A DNA stretch of 64,000 nt from Prevotella sp. Lineage in GTDB: Bacteria > Bacteroidota > Bacteroidia > Bacteroidales > Bacteroidaceae. The translations under genes and the position numbers were made by a program. Within the stretch, counting starts at the first letter, position 1. Every line of letters begins with the position of its first letter. Below are positions 1 to 6,960 of this stretch, one piece after another. The DNA is taken from contig JAFRYZ010000035.1 in NCBI GenBank assembly GCA_017442825.1, forward strand, positions 1 through 64,000, written 5' to 3'. A model generated the notes under the pieces. It searched no databases and had not been told where the DNA came from. It saw only the letters and a program-made list of their open reading frames with translations.

Positions 1-100
1 CCTTAAGAGGAAGGTTCTCAATACGATAAAGTTTGTACACCTCTTCTTGCAAATGAACACGCTCAATACCTGAACGAAGATAATCCTTACTTGTTTTCAT
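1..100 (-). CDS. Partial gene of unknown function (N-terminus only)
   Basis: An open frame starts at the ATG complement at 98-100 and runs off the window edge, giving 33 residues (MKTSKDYLRSGIERVHL...). I do not recognise the family. The charged, soluble N-terminus has no signal peptide. It is preceded by more than 400 bases without a clear gene but with strong inverted repeats (232-527), which on this strand lie upstream of it. That layout would suit a regulated or replication-type gene of an integrated element, but this is inference only. Confidence 0.45.
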   Translation of the reverse strand, partial: MKTSKDYLRSGIERVHLQEEVYKLYRIENLPLK

Positions 101-231
101 CTTTTTGAATTTTAGGTGTCAACCTTATCTACAAAAAGACAAGGTTCGTTAGTGCTGGTTCTGGAGACTCGTTGGAGACGTTTTGAAGACTCATTAGCGC
201 ACCTTTACTTGAAAATTTTTTCATGAAAAAA

Positions 232-527
232 CCTCACTTCCTCACTTTTTGCGTATAACTCATTGTCTTACAGACTATTATATGAGTGAGAAAATAGTGA
301 GGAAGTGAGGAAATTTATGTGATATTGGAGAAAATACCCCCTTCTTTTTACCAGAAATTCTCATCAAAATTCTAATCGTTTGCTCAAAAAAAAAACGGCA
401 AAAAGCCAAGTAAAAATACGTTAAATCCGCTCCGTTTCACCATTATTTCCTCACTTCCTCACTATTTCCTCACTCGCTGTAACCTCGATCTACAAAGGGT
501 TTGAGCGCAAAAAGTGAGGAAGTGAGG
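232..527. repeat. Nested symmetric inverted repeat with GTGAGGAA iterons
   Basis: Four blocks rich in the motif GTGAGGAA/TTCCTCAC are arranged symmetrically: arm A 232-253 pairs with A' 506-527 (22 bp, exact), and arm B 284-313 pairs with B' 446-475 (29 of 30). Both pairs centre on 379.5, and the A-B and B'-A' gaps are both 30 bases. The inner segment shows weaker residual symmetry (for example TTTTTAC on both sides). On the minus strand a small GGC-loop-GCC stem followed by a T-run lies at about 407-382. The whole resembles a decayed palindrome of about 296 bp with iterons. Confidence 0.8.
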
Positions 528-534
528 AAAAATT

Positions 535-663
535 TCAAAAATCTTTGTACGTCTTGTCTTCAGTTACAAAAATGCTTGAATCATAACCAATAGTAATATC
601 TGATGTCTCATCAGTAAGAGCCAAACTGAATTTTAACACACCTAAAGAAGAGTTTTTCAAACA
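535..663 (-). pseudogene. Possible C-terminal ORF remnant
   Basis: A 41-codon minus-strand frame without an ATG ends with TGA at 535-537 and reads like protein (LKNSSLGVLKF...DITIGYDSSIF...). There is an in-frame stop just upstream and no start codon, so if real it is a leftover of a disrupted gene. The family is not recognised. It could also be chance. Confidence 0.2.
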
Positions 664-670
664 TTATACT

Positions 671-678
671 TAAATTTG
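671..678 (+). promoter_or_regulatory. TAAATTTG -7 box for the STAS-like gene
   Basis: The TAAATTTG motif matches the Bacteroidetes -7 consensus TANNTTTG. It lies 45 bases before the ATG at 724. A clear Shine-Dalgarno sequence AAGGAG at 710-715 follows, unusual in this window and supporting the start at 724. Confidence 0.5.
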
Positions 679-723
679 CACACAACTTGCACTTGCTGGT
701 TGACTCTACAAGGAGAGCAAAGT

Positions 724-1068
724 ATGAAACAGACGATAATATTCAAGGATTTATTCAACACTGAACTCTACACAAGGTAAAAGGCGACAGAACTGAAAGA
801 CATTATACGTGCAGATGCAGATGAGGTGGAGTTCAATTTCTCTGATGTGACATTCATGTCCCGTTCTTTTGCCAACGAGCTTTATAACATTACAGATACG
901 TTCAAGAATAAGTCTTTCATCTACACGCACCAAAATGATGTAGTGGAAACGATGATGACCAAAGTGGCAGAAGGACGCAGTAGGGAACGAAATCGAGGAA
1001 TCAGCAATCCGAAAATACTGGAGTTTAAAGATCAGAAAAGTCTTGAGGAATATCTAACTGCGCTATAG
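724..1068 (+). pseudogene. STAS-like DUF4325-type protein interrupted by an in-frame stop
   Basis: From the ATG at 724 (AAGGAG eight bases upstream) the frame reads 18 codons, hits TAA at 778-780, and continues in the same frame to the stop at 1066-1068, about 114 codons in all. The continuation carries the pattern VEFNFSDVTFMSRSFANELY, typical of STAS-like DUF4325 proteins (hydrophobic strand, D-[FV]-[ST]-x-V, then S-F-A-N-E-L). Members of that family are often encoded beside GHKL-type ATPases, but no such partner is visible here. The single stop suggests a recent pseudogene or a sequencing error. A restart at the GTG at 826 would lack the first strand. Confidence 0.6.
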
Positions 1069-1144
1069 TCTATTCTGATTACAAATTTGAAAAGACGAAT
1101 TTAAATTGAATTGAACAAGCAAGAAGGGAAGCCTGCATAGACAA

Positions 1145-1357
1145 ATGGATACAGGCTTCCCTCTTCATTATCGTTACAAGAAAGGGGCAGACCTCAAGGT
1201 GGGCAGCTATACCTTTACGACCCTTATTGGCGACAATAAGGTCAACCACTGCTATACGGAACTCCCCGACGGACGCCTGATGGAGTTGCAGCTTGTCTAC
1301 CTCGAACCAGAGGCTGAGGTAGTGAAGCAGGTTGTCGAAAGCATCAAGATCAAGTAA
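1145..1357 (+). CDS. Small hypothetical protein, possibly a gene remnant
   Basis: A 70-residue frame with good coding character (KVGSYTFTTLIGDNKVNHCYTELPDG...EVVKQVVESIKIK) looks like the C-terminal half of a beta-rich protein. No signal peptide or known motif is seen. The frame stays open for about ten codons upstream of the ATG, so the start is uncertain and the gene may be a truncated 3' end. A good hairpin follows at 1384-1411, which argues that the 3' end is genuine. Confidence 0.4.
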   Translation: MDTGFPLHYRYKKGADLKVGSYTFTTLIGDNKVNHCYTELPDGRLMELQLVYLEPEAEVVKQVVESIKIK

Positions 1358-1383
1358 GCATAAGCATCCATCCATAACCAAAA

Positions 1384-1411
1384 GAGGGTGTGCCTATTTT
1401 GACACACCCTC
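1384..1411 (+). terminator. Hairpin terminator after the small ORF
   Basis: GAGGGTGTG at 1384-1392 pairs with CACACCCTC at 1403-1411 (9 bp, 10-base loop), followed by a moderately T-rich tail. It lies between the plus-strand ORF ending at 1357 and the minus-strand lipoprotein ending at 1507, and may serve both. Confidence 0.55.
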
Positions 1412-1506
1412 ATTTCATTTTGTATTGAAGTGGATATGTTTACAAGTTGAAGTTATCAGCTCAAATTTACCCTTATATGTTCCCTGCATTAAATCAATAC
1501 AAACTA

Positions 1507-1902
1507 TTATCTTTTATTCCAAGTAGAAACCATTGTTCCATATTTTACAGAAGTCCATTCTATCGAGAGCACCTCAGCTGTAAGAACTTTTACAGTACCC
1601 GTAAACCCCGTAGAAAGAGCTAATACATTGGTTTGTGAGTTAAATGCCCAAGTTCCTTTTGCATCATATCCCGAAACTAATTCAACATCACACGTTCCAT
1701 CGGAATATAAAGTAAAACTAGGAGCAATATTGCCATTGAAAGACCAATGACCAATAAAGAGTTTTGGATCTAAACCATTTATTACTCCAGAGGAAGAGGC
1801 ATTGTCAATACTATCATCGTCATCACCACCACAAGAAATAAAGCCCGTACACAAACAGATCATTAAAAATACGGACATCAATTTAAAATTCACTTTTTTC
1901 AT
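1507..1902 (-). CDS. Small lipoprotein, lipocalin-like
   Basis: 131 residues. The N-terminus is a lipoprotein signal (MKKVNFKLMSVFLMICLCTG then FISCGG), so the mature protein would start at the cysteine near residue 24. An acidic DDDD linker, common in Bacteroidales surface lipoproteins, follows. The rest is a small beta-rich domain (GHWSFNGN...SDGTCDVELVSGYDAKGTWAFN...) like the lipocalin-type extracellular domains of this phylum. The ligand is unknown. The start lies at the end of a leader of about 247 nt holding a large hairpin (1995-2111), with a TATCTTTG promoter box at 2154-2161 on the same strand. Confidence 0.75.
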   Translation of the reverse strand: MKKVNFKLMSVFLMICLCTGFISCGGDDDDSIDNASSSGVINGLDPKLFIGHWSFNGNIAPSFTLYSDGTCDVELVSGYDAKGTWAFNSQTNVLALSTGFTGTVKVLTAEVLSIEWTSVKYGTMVSTWNKR

Positions 1903-1994
1903 TTTCTTTTGATTTTATAAATTAATACTAAAGTTAATAGGGAACTCATATTTTTAGCACTAACTTATAAAAAGAAAGCGCAGACCCGTTCCAT

Positions 1995-2111
1995 CACGAC
2001 TCAGGCCTAGCACAGCCTCTATAACTTATGGATAAGTCTACGCTTATGGCGCAGCTCTATAAGTTATAGATATTGCTCTTTATCATTTCCGAGGTGCTAG
2101 TTCGAGTCGTG
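1995..2111 (-). ncRNA. Large multi-stem hairpin in the lipoprotein 5' leader
   Basis: Read on the minus strand, CACGACTC pairs with GAGTCGTG (8 bp, outermost), CTAGCAC with GTGCTAG (7 bp), CTATAACTTAT with ATAAGTTATAG (11 bp, at 2019-2029/2059-2069), and an inner CTTAT/ATAAG stem closes the structure. The predicted transcript from the box at 2154-2161 would start near 2149 and carry this element about 95 nt before the ATG at 1902. A structured leader (regulatory RNA) is the simplest reading. A small mobile inverted repeat is the alternative. Confidence 0.5.
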
Positions 2112-2153
2112 AATTTGAGCAAATAAAATGGTTGTGCTCCGAAGAACACGGTG

Positions 2154-2161
2154 CAAAGATA
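2154..2161 (-). promoter_or_regulatory. TATCTTTG -7 box upstream of the lipoprotein leader
   Basis: CAAAGATA on the plus strand is TATCTTTG on the minus strand, matching the Bacteroidetes -7 consensus. It implies a leader of about 247 nt for the lipoprotein gene and places the hairpin at 1995-2111 inside the transcript. Confidence 0.5.
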
Positions 2162-2338
2162 CAAAATAATTGTAGAATGCCAAGTTTTTGAGAAAGAATT
2201 TAATCTACTTTTTTGCATATTTGTAAAAGTTGCCATTCAGTATATTTAAGGTAAAAAGTACTCCAAGACACCTTTTTTTACAAAAAAATGTTTATCTTTG
2301 CCGCTGATAAATATAATGACTAACGTTGCCGATATGAT

Positions 2339-2554
2339 ATGAGCAAATACGAAATTCCTTTTTTGACAGCCTGCATCCATGCTTTTAGTCAGCGTTTTGC
2401 CATGACTCGACAGGCGGCATTCCAATATCTTCAAAAGCATAAAGGATTGGGATTTTTGATTGAATTCTATGATGTGGAACATTTGCAGTCAATGGACGAA
2501 ACCATAGACGACTTGTGCATTGTCTGCCAAAAGAACGGAGGAAAGCTTATATGA
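2339..2554 (+). CDS. DUF3791 domain protein
   Basis: 71 residues, the usual size of DUF3791 proteins, with the typical beginning (MSKYEIPFLTACIHAFSQRF, then Q-A-x-x-Y-L-x-x-H-K-G-L-x-F-L-x-E-x-Y-D-V-E-H). DUF3791 genes occur in small cassettes with DUF3990 genes, whose products resemble ADP-ribosyltransferase folds. Function is unproven and a toxin-antitoxin-like role is often suspected. A TATCTTTG box lies at 2293-2300. The stop TGA overlaps the ATG of the next, truncated frame (ATGA at 2551-2554), so the genes were translationally coupled. Confidence 0.75.
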   Translation: MSKYEIPFLTACIHAFSQRFAMTRQAAFQYLQKHKGLGFLIEFYDVEHLQSMDETIDDLCIVCQKNGGKLI

Positions 2555-2640
2555 TACTATATCATGGTACGAATACTGACTTCAAACCATCATATTATGA
2601 CACAGCCAACCCATCACCAGATAGCAACGTATTTAACTAA
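2551..2640 (+). pseudogene. Truncated DUF3990 N-terminus
   Basis: The 29-codon frame begins MILYHGTNTDFK, matching the start of DUF3990 proteins (MxLYHGS/T). It ends at TAA 2638-2640 after about 17 family-like residues. Intact DUF3990 proteins are well over 100 residues, so nearly the whole enzymatic domain is missing. The next gene begins inside this fragment at 2597, which points to an internal deletion that fused the two genes' ends. Confidence 0.55.
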
Positions 2641-2845
2641 TTATGCCTTGAGCGAATTAGTTAAATATGTTATGGAAGACACGAATTGTACGATTGAGCA
2701 AGCGATGGAGCGGGTCTATAACTCACCACTAATGCCGGCTCTGCAAGATGAAGAAGGTGAATTGTACGTGCAGAGTCCTGCTTATCTATATGAAATGATG
2801 GCTCCGACCTTGCCATTAAAAACTCACGCTCAAGAATGCAAATAA
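2597..2845 (+). CDS. Small protein of a DUF3791/DUF3990-type cassette
   Basis: 82 residues (MTQPTHHQIATYLTNYALSE...). The pattern YLTNYALSELVKYVMED...AMERVYNS...LYVQSPAYLYEMM resembles the third small gene often found with DUF3791/DUF3990 pairs. An in-frame ATG at 2564 would add 11 residues, but that sequence belongs to the DUF3990 remnant. A hairpin (AGAATGCAA/TTGCATTCT) overlaps its stop codon at 2832-2859. Confidence 0.5.
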   Translation: MTQPTHHQIATYLTNYALSELVKYVMEDTNCTIEQAMERVYNSPLMPALQDEEGELYVQSPAYLYEMMAPTLPLKTHAQECK

Positions 2846-3044
2846 AAAAACTTGCATTCTCTTCGCTTATTCGTTTTTTTTGCACTACCTTTGGATAAGG
2901 TACTTTCGCTCGACAATGAAAGAAAAACAAGTTTTCTTTTTGCATTGTGCTCGCTTAATCGTACCTTTAACTGCGTTGAAGGGTGGCTTCGCCTCAGAAA
3001 AACCAAAATAAATTTTGTTTTTCGTTCGGCTTGCACTACCTTTG
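2832..3044 (+). promoter_or_regulatory. Three tandem hairpin-plus-promoter units before the thiamine operon
   Basis: Unit 1 has a hairpin (2832-2840/2851-2859) and TACCTTTG at 2886-2893. Unit 2 has a palindrome at 2913-2948 followed by CTCGCTTAATCG and TACCTTTA at 2962-2969, with a TTTG -33 box at 2939-2942 in the right arm of the palindrome. Unit 3 has an A/T-rich hairpin near 3000-3024, TTTG at 3014-3017 and TACCTTTG at 3037-3044, spaced 19 bases as in the Bacteroidetes consensus. Unit 3 is the probable promoter of the riboswitch transcript. Unit 2 closely resembles the element at 15161-15219. Confidence 0.55.
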
Positions 3045-3055
3045 CAGCCGATTAT

Positions 3056-3132
3056 CAAGGGGTGCCCACATGTTGTGGGCTGAGATGATACCCTCTAACC
3101 TGATGCGGGTAATGCCGACGTAGGGATGGATA
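3056..3132 (+). promoter_or_regulatory. TPP (THI-box) riboswitch
   Basis: The conserved THI-box elements are all present and in order: GGGGTGCC near 3059, CTGAGA at 3080-3085, ATACCC at 3088-3093, ACCTGAT at 3098-3104, then the GGGTAATGCC...GTAGGGA segment ending near 3128. It lies about 70 bases before the TonB receptor gene and just after the promoter box at 3037-3044. Thiamine pyrophosphate binding is expected to lower expression of the downstream uptake genes. No obvious terminator hairpin follows, so control may act on translation. Confidence 0.95.
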
Positions 3133-3198
3133 GCAGTTGAATCTACAGACATTTTGTTCCCCTTTACATTTTTATTCATTCATTAAAAAAGTAAAGTA

Positions 3199-5613
3199 AT
3201 GACGAAAAAGTTATTTCTCATGGCGATGCTTGCTGCCGGTGCGATGGGCACGAAAGCGCAAAGCAACGTAAACAAGTTCGACTCTACTCACGTAGAACAA
3301 ATGCAGGAGGTTGTGGTGCAGGGAGTGCGTGCACAGAAAAATGCACCGTATGCCATTGCCAACATCAAGAAACAGGAGTTGCAGGAGTTTTCGAAGACGG
3401 GCAGGGAGCTGCCCTTCCTCTTCAGCAACACACCAGGAGTGCTGGCATGGAGCGAGAACGGACTGGGAACGGGTACGACGTATATGCGCATTCGCGGTGC
3501 CGGCGACTCGCGCATCAACGTGACGCTGGACGGTGTGCCGCTGAACTCGCCCGAAGACCAATGTGTGTTCTGGGCAAACATGAACAGTTACGGCGCGCTG
3601 CTGGGCAGTGTGCAGATTCAGCGCGGCGTGGGAACTTCGACCAACGGCGACGGTGCCTTCGGTGGAACCATAGCCCTGACGTCGAAAGCACCAGCTGAGG
3701 TGCCCTCGGCAGAGGTTTCGGCAAGCTACGGTTCGTACAATACGTTCAATGTAGGCGGATCGTTCTCTACGGGGCTGCTGTGGAACCATCTCATCTTTGA
3801 CGGTGCCTATCACGAGACCAATACCGACGGATACATCCACGGCACCAGCGGACGGTCGGGTTCTTACTATGGCGGACTGACGTGGATAGAGAATAAATTC
3901 ACCATCCGACTGAAAAACTTCGGAAACTTCGAAAAGACAGGGCAGGCTTGGAACGGTGTGACGGCTGGTAACGGCGACTACTCCCTCATGGACGGCAACT
4001 ACGACGACGGTTCGTGGGCTTACCAGACCAAGACGGGCATCAAGACATATAAAGACTTGTACGAAGCGGGGCTGGGCAGATACAACGATTTGTATGAGTA
4101 TATCGTTACCAACGAAGACGGACTCTTCAAACAAAATGCTGACGGACACTTCATGACTGCCCGCTACAAGATGGCTGACGGCAGCTATTGGGACAAGACC
4201 ACCGATAACTTCTGGCAGAACCGCACGCTGCTATCCGGTGTCTGGGACATCAACGAGCACTGGAAGGCTACGGCTACGCTGCATTATACTCACGGCTACG
4301 GCTATTACAACCAGCTGCGACCTGACTACAAGCTGTCGAAATTCGGACTGACCTTCACCGACAGCCAGGGGAAGAAGGTGAAAAGCAGCGACTTCGTAAG
4401 ACAGAAGGGATACAAACAGGATGCCTACGGCGGACTGGCCAACATTAGTTACAAAGACGACCGATGGGACATTATCGGCGGGCTGGCTTTGCAGAAGTTC
4501 ACATCACCCCACTTCGGCTATATCACCTATATCTCCAACAGGGAATTGAGCCAGCAAGTACTTGCCAACGGCAAATACCAACATTACGACTCACATGCTG
4601 ACAAGCTGGACGGCAACGTCTTCCTGAAAGCTGCCTACCACCTCACCGGCAACTTAGACGTCTTTGCCGACGTACAGTACCGTCATGTCAACTACAAGAC
4701 CGACGGCAAGCACGACCGCTTTGTAGAAAACGGAGACGGCACCTACAGCAACTTTATTCTCGACATCAAAGAGAAATACAACTTCGTGAACCCCAAAGCG
4801 GGAGTGAGCTACCACAACGGTGGTCACCATGCCTATGCATCGTTTGCCATGAGCAACCGCGAACCTGAACGCAACAATTTCACCGACAACGGCAGCTATC
4901 CAGCTCCGAAAGCTGAACGACTGTTCGACTACGAACTGGGCTACAACTATGCGACAAAAAGGTGGCGCGCAGGCGTGAACCTATATTATATGCACTACAA
5001 GGACCAGTTCGTGCAGACGGGGGCTCTGAGCGACATCGGAGAAAATCTGACTACCAACATCAAGAAGTCGTACCGCATGGGTATTGAACTGACAGCTGGA
5101 TGGGACGTCGCCCCGTGGCTGACACTGGAAGGAAATGCGGCACTGAGTCAAAACAAACTGAAAGACTTCGACGAGCAGGCGAGTGTGAACTGGGAGAAAG
5201 AGTTCCGCACCATCCACTACGACGATGCTACGCTGGCCTTCTCGCCCAGTGCCATACTCAACGGCTTCGCCACTTTCCACTACAAAGGTTTCCAAGCCGT
5301 ATGGCATACCAACTTCGTCAGTCGCCAGTATCTGGACAACACACAGAACAAAGACCGTTCGCTACCTGCCTATTCCGCATCAGACGTTAAGCTGAGCTAT
5401 TCCTCAAAAGTCAGAAAGGCACTGGGCATCAAGGAAGTCGTCCTGGGACTGAACTTCAACAACGTGTTCGGACGTCGCTATGCCACCAGCGGATGGGTGT
5501 ATTCGTCTATTCTTGAAGACTACGGTCACCCGAACGAGAACCGATACTACCAAATCGGCTTCATCCCTGCTGCGGGGTTCACCGCTATGGGAAGTGTGAC
5601 GCTGAGATTTTAA
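3199..5613 (+). CDS. TonB-dependent outer membrane receptor, thiamine uptake
   Basis: 804 residues. A signal peptide (MTKKLFLMAMLAAGAMGTKAQ) is followed by a TonB-box-like segment (EVVVQGVRA) and a plug domain with typical motifs (LPFLFSNTPGVLAWSENG, TYMRIRGAGDSRINVTLDGVPLN). A 22-strand-type barrel ends in an aromatic residue (SVTLRF). The TPP riboswitch in front and the PnuT-type permease behind identify it as the outer-membrane thiamine (or thiamine precursor) receptor known from Bacteroides thiamine operons. It is followed after 21 bases by the permease. Confidence 0.9.
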   Translation: MTKKLFLMAMLAAGAMGTKAQSNVNKFDSTHVEQMQEVVVQGVRAQKNAPYAIANIKKQELQEFSKTGRELPFLFSNTPGVLAWSENGLGTGTTYMRIRGAGDSRINVTLDGVPLNSPEDQCVFWANMNSYGALLGSVQIQRGVGTSTNGDGAFGGTIALTSKAPAEVPSAEVSASYGSYNTFNVGGSFSTGLLWNHLIFDGAYHETNTDGYIHGTSGRSGSYYGGLTWIENKFTIRLKNFGNFEKTGQAWNGVTAGNGDYSLMDGNYDDGSWAYQTKTGIKTYKDLYEAGLGRYNDLYEYIVTNEDGLFKQNADGHFMTARYKMADGSYWDKTTDNFWQNRTLLSGVWDINEHWKATATLHYTHGYGYYNQLRPDYKLSKFGLTFTDSQGKKVKSSDFVRQKGYKQDAYGGLANISYKDDRWDIIGGLALQKFTSPHFGYITYISNRELSQQVLANGKYQHYDSHADKLDGNVFLKAAYHLTGNLDVFADVQYRHVNYKTDGKHDRFVENGDGTYSNFILDIKEKYNFVNPKAGVSYHNGGHHAYASFAMSNREPERNNFTDNGSYPAPKAERLFDYELGYNYATKRWRAGVNLYYMHYKDQFVQTGALSDIGENLTTNIKKSYRMGIELTAGWDVAPWLTLEGNAALSQNKLKDFDEQASVNWEKEFRTIHYDDATLAFSPSAILNGFATFHYKGFQAVWHTNFVSRQYLDNTQNKDRSLPAYSASDVKLSYSSKVRKALGIKEVVLGLNFNNVFGRRYATSGWVYSSILEDYGHPNENRYYQIGFIPAAGFTAMGSVTLRF

Positions 5614-5634
5614 AACTCAAGTTTCAGAAGTTAA

Positions 5635-6246
5635 ATGGGAATGGACTTCTTTCTACAACATGGGTTAGACTTGTTTACCACGATACTCGGCTTGATTTAT
5701 ATCTGGCTGGAGTATCGTGCCAGCATCTGGCTGTGGTTCTTCGGCATCGTCATGCCTGCATTGGACATCTACCTCTACTGGAGTCACGGACTCTATGGCG
5801 ATGCAGGCATGGCATGCTATTATACGGTGGCTGCCGTCTATGGTTTTCTTGTTTGGAAGTTCAAGAAGACTCGCAAGACGCATCAGCCACTGCCGATTAT
5901 ACACATGCCGCACAGACTTTATCTGCCTGCAGTAATAGCATTCTTTGCTGCATGGGGGGGCACCTACTATATCCTCATTACTTTTACCAATTCTACGGTT
6001 CCTGTCCTCGACGCCTTCACCAATGCCTTGTCGTTCGTTGGACTGTGGGCTTTGGCACGCAAGTATCTGGAACAATGGTTCTTCTGGATGGTAGTCGATG
6101 GGGTATGCACCATCCTCTACATTCAAAAAGGCATTCCTTTCAAGGCTATTCTGTACGGGCTATACGTTGTCATAGCCGTCTTTGGCTACCGCAAGTGGAA
6201 ACAGATGACGAAAATCGTCACCAACACGAAGTCGCCAAACAGGTGA
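5635..6246 (+). CDS. pnuT: PnuT/PnuC-family thiamine permease
   Basis: 203 residues, about seven hydrophobic segments and a lysine/arginine-rich C-terminus, matching PnuC-family facilitators in size and pattern (LDLFTTILGLIYIWLEYRAS...WLWFFGIVMPALDIYLYW). In a TPP-riboswitch operon behind an outer-membrane receptor the substrate is most likely thiamine (PnuT). The kinase that usually traps the substrate in the cell is not in this operon. The C-terminal codons lie in one copy of a 25-base direct repeat, the second copy of which follows at 6251-6275. Confidence 0.85.
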   Translation: MGMDFFLQHGLDLFTTILGLIYIWLEYRASIWLWFFGIVMPALDIYLYWSHGLYGDAGMACYYTVAAVYGFLVWKFKKTRKTHQPLPIIHMPHRLYLPAVIAFFAAWGGTYYILITFTNSTVPVLDAFTNALSFVGLWALARKYLEQWFFWMVVDGVCTILYIQKGIPFKAILYGLYVVIAVFGYRKWKQMTKIVTNTKSPNR

Positions 6247-6275
6247 AGGGGTCACCAACACGAAGTAGCCAAACA
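6217..6275 (+). repeat. Direct repeat of 25 bases at the end of pnuT
   Basis: GTCACCAACACGAAGTCGCC at 6217 onward recurs at 6251-6275 with one mismatch, a 34-base period. The first copy encodes the last residues of PnuT and the second lies just past the stop, so the gene end was duplicated locally. Confidence 0.7.
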
Positions 6276-6280
6276 AATGA

Positions 6281-6937
6281 TTACAGATATTCCAACAGGA
6301 TATCCCACACGGCAATGATGTGACAAACAGAACCGGCAAGGACGAAGAAATGGAAAACGGAGTGCATGTATTTCCGTTTGTTCAGCGAGTAGAAGACGGC
6401 ACCGGTGATATAGGCTACTCCCTCGGCAATAATCCAACTGACAGCAGCTGTGCCCACGGCATCCATCAAGGGTTTGAAGGCTATGAGCACCGACAAACCC
6501 ATCAGACAGAAACAAATAGTCTCCCAATGACTGTGGTCGCTCAGTTTACGGAAAGAGAGCACCGTACCCACCACGGCACAAGTCCATTGGAAGATGAAAA
6601 ACGACCATCCCCAATAACCTTGGTCGCGCATGGCGATGAGCGTTATAGGCGAATAGGAACCAGCGATGTGCCAGTAGATGGCAGCATGGTCCCACTTTCT
6701 CAAACGTTCCTTCCAAACCGAACGGGCTGAAAGAGCATGATACCAGGTGGAGGCGATATACGACATCAGCATACCGAAGAGGTAGAGCGACACTCCGAAG
6801 GTTGCCCAAGCATTCTCGTGGCGGGCGCACCATACCAAGAAAATGGTACCCATGACCGCACCCAACACAATACCGCCGGCATGCGACCATGAGTTCCATA
6901 ACTCTTCCTTATGGCTGAAATGAATCTTAAACCTCAC
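6281..6937 (-). CDS. PAQR / hemolysin III family membrane protein
   Basis: 218 residues with seven predicted membrane helices. The family motifs are clear: WSHAGG near residue 18, S-x-W-Y-H-A-L near 64, DHAAIYWHIAGSYSPI near 83, and HSVFHFFVLAGSVCHI near 193. The conserved Ser, His and Asp residues form the metal site of PAQR proteins. The biochemical role in bacteria is not settled; some members affect membrane lipid homeostasis. It is convergent with pnuT and has no visible operon partner. Confidence 0.9.
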   Translation of the reverse strand: MRFKIHFSHKEELWNSWSHAGGIVLGAVMGTIFLVWCARHENAWATFGVSLYLFGMLMSYIASTWYHALSARSVWKERLRKWDHAAIYWHIAGSYSPITLIAMRDQGYWGWSFFIFQWTCAVVGTVLSFRKLSDHSHWETICFCLMGLSVLIAFKPLMDAVGTAAVSWIIAEGVAYITGAVFYSLNKRKYMHSVFHFFVLAGSVCHIIAVWDILLEYL

Positions 6938-6960
6938 TCTAAACTCTAGTCTCTAAACTC

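Noticed and set aside
2085-2115. A tRNA-like T-arm (GTTCGAGTC)
   Set aside because: No acceptor, D or anticodon arms can be assembled around it, and the bases pair better in the long leader hairpin at 1995-2111.
3211-4149. A 312-codon minus-strand frame inside the thiamine receptor
   Set aside because: It is the shadow of the TonB receptor plug, whose motifs are unmistakable on the plus strand.
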